A stretch of DNA of 10,396 nt from Auxenochlorella pyrenoidosa (taxonomy: Eukaryota; Chlorophyta; Trebouxiophyceae; Chlorellales; Chlorellaceae): assembly GCA_001430745.1 (NCBI GenBank), contig KQ481946.1:1162211-1172606 (forward strand), given 5' to 3'. The notes under the pieces were generated by a model that saw only the letters and a list, made by a program, of their open reading frames with translations, was not told the origin of the DNA and did no database searches. A program made the position numbers and the translations under genes. Positions 6,605-10,396 of this stretch are shown in pieces; position 1 is the stretch's first letter; each line of letters begins with the position of its first letter.

Positions 6605-8909
6605 TCAGGGCATCCCCGGGGACACCTGGGGCAGACACTGAGGACCCTTGCGGTAGGCTGCAATGCGAGGCAGGGCCATCACTCGATCGTGCAGCGCCGC
6701 CAGTGTGGGCCACTGCGAGGGGCAGGGAGGGGAACAGCAAGCGAGGGGGGTATGGGCCTGAGTGCATGCGCGGCAGCATGCGGGCTTCCCGGGCTCTGTT
6801 GCTTGCTGCAAGCAGCACCATCAGCCGCTTCGCGCGCTGCCGGCCACGTCCATGGAACCTGTCTGCAGCGGCATGCATGCATCCGTGCGCACATGCAACT
6901 GCAAGCCTCGACAAATGCATGGACAGCCTGCTGGCTTTGGCCCCTGTGCGCAGCAAGGCTTCAGTCCTCGGCAGCACAGAGCTCAAGCCCTCAGCAGCAG
7001 ACAGAGAGGGGCTCGCCTGGCCGGCAAAGCGGTAGCGCCCATAGATGCGCAGGTGCAGCCCGATGACCACGGCAGCGCTGATGTCTGCGGCGGGCCAGCA
7101 GGCGTGAGCATGCACAGCGTGGGCATGCCAACAGAGCGAATAATATGCGTGATCCACCACTGTCGATGGAACGCATTCACAGCGCGTCGGCCGCTCCCTA
7201 TCAGCCACCCATCGTGCAGCTGCTCCGCTGGCAGCGGCGGTGGGACCCACCCGCCACGGTGGGGCCGCTCCCCACAAACCAGCCGGTGCCGCTGGCGGCC
7301 AGCAGGCGCGACAGGAAGGCGGTGTGCGCGCCCCTGGCGGTGGCGGCGCCAGCGCTGGCAGAGTGCACGTGCTGGACAAAGTAGTTTTCTCGCGCCGCAG
7401 GGCCGCCCTGCGGTGTGGGTTGAGGGGTGGAGGGTGGAGATTGGGGTTGGGAGGCTTGCCCGGGATGGCCCCTTGGAGAGGGGCCGCATCGGTGCCTCCA
7501 GCAGCAGGCATGCCCACCATCCAGGCGGCAGGGCCGGCACCCCGACTGCAACTCCTTCCCGCCAGCTTTGTTTGCATTCGCATGCGCTGCAGCATGCCAG
7601 CCGCCTCGCCTTGCTGATGCAGTCGGAGTACAGCTGCAGTACCAGGTCGCTGCACCCCTCGATCACCTCATCCACCCGGGCCTGCATGCACACATGTAGG
7701 GGGGGTCCGATTCTGCCCTTTGAAAGCTTGTACAGCAACCATGGCATCGCTGTGCTGCCCCAAGGCGCACGCGCGCACTGCAGAACAACAGCCCTGCATA
7801 TGCGCGCGCAGAGAAGCGCAGCATGGCGCTGGATTGGGGATGCGCCCCTGTGAGGGCAGGAGGGGCAGCCTGGTGGCGCTCGCCGGCGCGCCTGCTCAGC
7901 AGCGCCTGAGCCATAGAGGCCGTGCTTGCGCGCGATGTGCCTGCAGTGCAGGTGTGCGACAGCGGCTCCTGTGCCCATCGCAGCCTCCTGTCCTGTGCAA
8001 AGCGGCAGCCTATGGCTGGCTTGTTTGCAGGCAGCAGCTGGCTGTGAGCACATCCGCAGCATGCATGGCCGTCGTTGGGAGGCTGCTGGTTGGGTGTGCT
8101 GTACAGGCTTACCTGAGGATGGCGCTGCTCTCGCAGATATCGACCTCATCGTCCACATACCTGCCGGCGCAAGGGCAGCTCAGGCTCAGGCAGCTTGGCG
8201 CAAGGGCAGCTCGGGTTCACTCAGATGCATTCTGCTTTCCAGGCTGCCACCCGCACCATGCACACATACATGCCCAGAGTGCCGGTGCCTGCGGCGTTTG
8301 GGGGCCCACAATGCAGCCCTGGGTGGGCATCCCTACGGTGTCAGCAGGCTGCTAACCCGCCATGCCCCAGGGCCGGCTGCCAACCTGCCAAGCCTCAGAG
8401 CGGGCTGCCAGCCCGCCGAGCCCGGCACCAGTGCTGAGGGAAGGTGAAGGTAAAAAAAACGCCCCCGGGCCCAGGGCAGGCGCTCACCGCGGCACCTGGC
8501 CAAAGTGGAAGCCCCCCAGATCTCGTTTGACCTCGCAACCCTCCGCAACCTCTTGCTCAAAATCCACCCCCGCCGCCGCCAGCGCCATGCGGATGGGCTC
8601 TGCCCGCCCTGGGGGAGCAGCATGGTAAAGTGACAGCAAGAGGTGGGAATTTTGTGGGAACAGGATGAGCTATCCTGAGGATGGCATTGGTGCAGGAAGG
8701 GGAGGTGGGAGGGCAGCGGGCGCGAGCGGCACGGGCGGCGGGTGTGTGCGGCGGGCCAAGGTGGCGGGAGGGCGAGCGGCGGGGAAGCTGGCGGGCACTG
8801 ATCGCTGGCACGGCTCAAGCATGCAGCCAGATGCTCTGAAGTGCTGCCCAAGGCAGAGGACGCCACCTTGGTAGCCAAAATACAGCAGCCGAGGCTTGGG
8901 CAGCGTCAT
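6605..8909 (-). CDS. Glutathione S-transferase, Tyr-type (sigma-like), complete
   Basis: Eight exons on the minus strand: 8909-8867, 8608-8488, 8160-8113, 7940-7892, 7681-7610, 7407-7251, 7084-7017, 6712-6605. They give 221 aa, the usual length for cytosolic GSTs. The thioredoxin-like N-domain starts LLYFGYQ-GRAEPIRMALAAAG, with Tyr10 as the likely catalytic tyrosine and the GRAEPIR signature after it. FGQVPRY carries the cis-Pro (Pro54), and ICESSAIL (Glu65-Ser66) is the glutathione gamma-Glu site. The helical C-domain has HIARKHGLYG, the ENYFVQHVHS region, WFVGSGPTVADISAAVV with the N-capping box Thr161...Asp164, and WPTLAALHDRVMALPRIAAY near the end. It conjugates or reduces electrophiles with glutathione in the cytosol. 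The start at 8909 is the first ATG giving a standard GST N-terminus. Introns 4, 5 and 7 begin with GC. Confidence 0.93.
6713..7016 (-). other. GC-AG intron of the GST gene (intron 7)
   Basis: Exon 7 ends RYRFAGQ with CAG|GCGAGC, and the last exon starts after CCTCGCAG with WPTLAALHDRV. Both are phase 0. The spacing between LHLRIYG and the final helix matches the GST family. The first GT downstream (CT|GTCTGC) is a poor donor and out of phase. A tiny extra exon inside cannot be fully excluded. Confidence 0.65.
6871..6900. repeat. ATGC-rich alternating tract in GST intron 7
   Basis: GCATGCATGCATCCGTGCGC and the following CACATGC form an alternating purine-pyrimidine run. It lies in the GC-AG intron. 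No coding or promoter role is seen. Confidence 0.55.
7408..7609 (-). other. GC-AG intron of the GST gene (intron 5)
   Basis: Exon 5 ends YSDCISK with AAG|GCGAGG. Exon 6 starts after CACACCGCAG with GGPAARENYFVQ. Both are phase 0. No GT occurs in the 60 nt after the donor. Confidence 0.72.
7682..7891 (-). other. GC-AG intron of the GST gene (intron 4)
   Basis: Exon 4 ends GSGAAEQ with CAG|GCGCGC. Exon 5 starts after GTGCATGCAG with ARVDEVIEG. Both are phase 0. There is no GT dinucleotide for about 100 nt after the exon end, so a GT donor is not available nearby. Confidence 0.75.
8166..8212 (-). repeat. 16-bp direct repeat abutting the GST intron 2 acceptor
   Basis: On the minus strand GAGCTGCCCTTGCGCC occurs at 8212-8197 and again at 8181-8166. 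The second copy is followed directly by GGCAG, the acceptor used for exon 3 at 8160. On the plus strand the unit reads GGCGCAAGGGCAGCTC. Confidence 0.9.
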
Positions 8910-9142
8910 GCCTCTTGGGCCCAGCTCTTTGATGCCTGAGGATGCAGATGACTGCAGATCAGCCACTCAACGCTGAAGGCAACAACAGAATGCGCTCCCC
9001 AAAGGGCAAAAGTTGCGCAGCGTGCACAGCGTGGCACCCTGCTTTTGGCACTGCTCCTCAAGCAAAGGACCTTCTGGGCTTCCCCACGTGCAGCTTCCCT
9101 TGCCAACGATGTTAAGCTTTCTTCTGTTTTACACATGGTGGC
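8910..9142 (-). other. Tandem spacer: ADAL 3' end to GST start
   Basis: These 233 bp must contain the 3' UTR and poly(A) site of the adenosine-deaminase-like gene and the promoter plus 5' UTR of the GST gene. The frame upstream of the GST ATG stays open for about 19 codons without another ATG. No TATA box was identified. Confidence 0.6.
9129..9133 (-). terminator. TGTAA poly(A) element of the ADAL-like gene
   Basis: The minus strand reads TAA GCCACCATG TGTAA AACAG, placing TGTAA 9 nt after the stop codon. TGTAA is the usual green-algal polyadenylation signal. It is unusually close to the stop, so a short 3' UTR or a chance match are both possible. Confidence 0.4.
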
Positions 9143-10234
9143 TTAGACAGCGCTGTCGGTGCAAGGGAGGGCAGCAGCCTCGGCTGCTCCCGGCAGGGCG
9201 GCGCCTCCGCCGCTGCTGCCGCCATCGCCGCTGCCCTCTCCTCCGCCCTCTCTTCTGCCCGCGCCGCTCGAGCCGTCGCAGAACAGGCAGAAGGGGCTGG
9301 TGCTGTTGTCTATCGACTCCACAAAGAGGGCTGCCTCCATGCGCTCCCTCAGGGCGGCGCGCTCGCCTGCACGGGGCTCACCCGACACAGGGCTCACCCG
9401 ACACAAGACAGCAGCAAGGCAGTGGAGCATCCCTCAGGTCAATGCGCATGGCAACCCATGTGGCACCAAAGCGGCAGCTTGCCTTTGTTGCAAGAAAGGC
9501 AGGAGGCAGGCGGCAGGGTTCCCCAGGCAGGAAGTGGCAGGCTGTCCTGCAGCGACGCCGCTTGTGCTGCAGTCTCAAGCAGGCGCTGAGCGGAGCTGCC
9601 CAGTGCTGCCGCCAGCGCACCCGGCTCTAGGAAAGCGTAGTCTGCCGCCGCCAATGCCAGCCTTTGCAGCTGTTCCCCACTGCAGGCCGGCGAGGCCGCG
9701 AGGCGCACGCACAGACAGCTGTCGGAGCGCATGGCCCGCCACAAGCACGCCCATACCGTATGCCCAAACAGCTGCAGGTGCCAGCACTGCCCTCATCCAA
9801 GGCAAGCACAGTGCCACAAGAAGATGCCATTTCATTGGCGTGTCACCATCCAACGCCAGTGCCAACAGCCGGCAGGGCAGCGCAGCATGCATGCAGAAGC
9901 CACGAGCACCTGAGGTCAAAGGCGGCAGCTGCTATGGCATACTCGCGGGACAGGCTGGTGGCGAACACCCCAGAGTCATCGGTGCAGAGCGCCACCGGGT
10001 GGCCTGCGGCGGGTGGGCGGGCAGGTATTCTTCCGGACAGAGGGAAGGACCAGGGTGGAACCACACGCGGCAGGGCTGGCAGAGCACCAAGTGCAGCTTA
10101 AGGAGGTGGGCGGGGGGTCGGGGGGCAAGGGGGGCGCACCCGGGAAGAAAGAGGCGAAGTGGTGGTGCCGGTAGGAGGGCACGCTGCCGGTGACGACGTT
10201 GGAGGTCAGGCACAGCTCCAGCGGGATGCCAGAC
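9143..10234 (-). CDS. ADAL: Adenosine deaminase-like (N6-methyl-AMP deaminase family), 3' part
   Basis: The last four coding exons lie on the minus strand: 10234-10140, 10003-9910, 9679-9621, 9366-9143 (stop TAA). The phases 1, 2, 1 agree at each junction. The first reads [21 protein letters not shown] then HHHF. The second reads [13 protein letters not shown] with the Asp pair of the zinc/catalytic site, then [13 protein letters not shown]. The third gives the terminal helix [27 protein letters not shown] and LCTDDSGVF point to the ADAL/MAPDA branch rather than classical adenosine deaminase. That branch hydrolyses N6-methyl-AMP to IMP in the cytosol, clearing m6A from RNA turnover. The N-terminal half, with the HxH zinc site, lies beyond the right edge. 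The last exon adds a Gly/Ser/Ala-rich tail of about 55 residues with an FCLFCDG motif, not usual for the family. The symbol is by family only. Confidence 0.9.
9374..9405 (-). repeat. Tandem 16-bp duplication abutting the last ADAL acceptor
   Basis: GGGCTCACCCGACACA occurs twice head to tail (9374-9389 and 9390-9405). On the minus strand each unit contains CGGGTGAGCC, a donor-like sequence. The second unit ends 7 nt before the CGTGCAG acceptor that opens the terminal exon at 9366. Confidence 0.9.
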
Positions 10235-10396
10235 CTGCGGGTCACAAGCCAGCGGCTGTCTGAGAACGCTGCGCATGGGCCCGGCATGGACTAGGCTCAC
10301 TACAGGGCAATGGGTGGGGGCTCCGGCGCAAGCAACGCAGGCAGCCTCGTGAGCTGCAAAACACGCAGACAGGCGCCCTGCTGCGCCCCCGCCCCC
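10235..10396 (-). other. Upstream intron sequence of the ADAL-like gene
   Basis: The acceptor ACCCGCAG at 10235 closes an intron on the minus strand. The previous ADAL exon, expected to carry a histidine motif of the RxGH type, is not recognisable in the remaining 160 bp. It probably lies beyond the window. A second acceptor-like GTTTTGCAG occurs near 10356, but the sequence after it does not match the family. Confidence 0.5.

Noticed and set aside
6453..7655. Long minus-strand open frame of 400 codons
   Set aside because: It is low-complexity and crosses GST introns. It covers GST exon 7 in frame, but reads exon 6 in the wrong frame. GC-rich DNA keeps many frames open.
6762..7853. Plus-strand open frame of 363 codons
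   Set aside because: It is antisense to the GST gene, with biased composition and no motif.
6983..8158. Minus-strand open frame of 391 codons
   Set aside because: It runs through GST introns 3-6. The family match appears only when the short exons are spliced.
9374..9405. CRISPR-like repeats
   Set aside because: There are only two adjacent 16-bp units with no spacers, inside a nuclear intron.
9159..10193. Plus-strand open frame of 344 codons
   Set aside because: It is antisense to ADAL exons whose minus-strand frames match a known enzyme. The plus translation has no recognisable domain.

Overview
The window looks like nuclear DNA of a GC-rich, intron-dense green alga, most likely a trebouxiophyte of the Chlorella type. 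This rests on many short exons with third-position-GC-rich codons, introns of about 100-330 bp, a two-part chloroplast/thylakoid-lumen leader, and a TGTAA element just after one stop codon. No bacterial, organellar, rRNA, tRNA, CRISPR or transposon feature was found. All gene models were spliced by eye, using phase agreement between exons and recognisable protein families.

Layout, left to right. (1) Minus strand, 612 down past the left edge: the 5' end of a gene for a probable thylakoid-lumen protein of unknown family. (2) 613-1451: a divergent spacer that also holds plus-strand, coiled-coil-like coding segments. They may be an unannotated small gene or extra 5' exons of the next gene. (3) Plus strand, 1452-6316: a 15-exon gene for a secreted or membrane-anchored CotH-kinase-family protein (about 622 aa). 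(4) 6317-6604: a short convergent spacer. (5) Minus strand, 8909-6605: a complete 8-exon Tyr-type (sigma-like) glutathione S-transferase gene of 221 aa. (6) 8910-9142: a compact tandem spacer. (7) Minus strand, 10234-9143: the last four coding exons of an adenosine-deaminase-like gene (N6-methyl-AMP deaminase family) that enters from the right edge.

The genes share no evident pathway: secretory-pathway protein phosphorylation (CotH), glutathione conjugation (GST), clearance of modified nucleotides (ADAL) and a chloroplast lumen protein. They look like ordinary nuclear neighbours, not a dedicated system. The most unusual signal is splicing. In my models 4 of 25 introns start with GC instead of GT: three of the seven GST introns and one of the fourteen CotH introns. 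In each case the exon phases and family alignment require it. Other points of interest are the possible N-terminal extension of the CotH protein, overlapping divergent ATGs at 610-613, and short duplications directly abutting 3' splice sites in both minus-strand genes.
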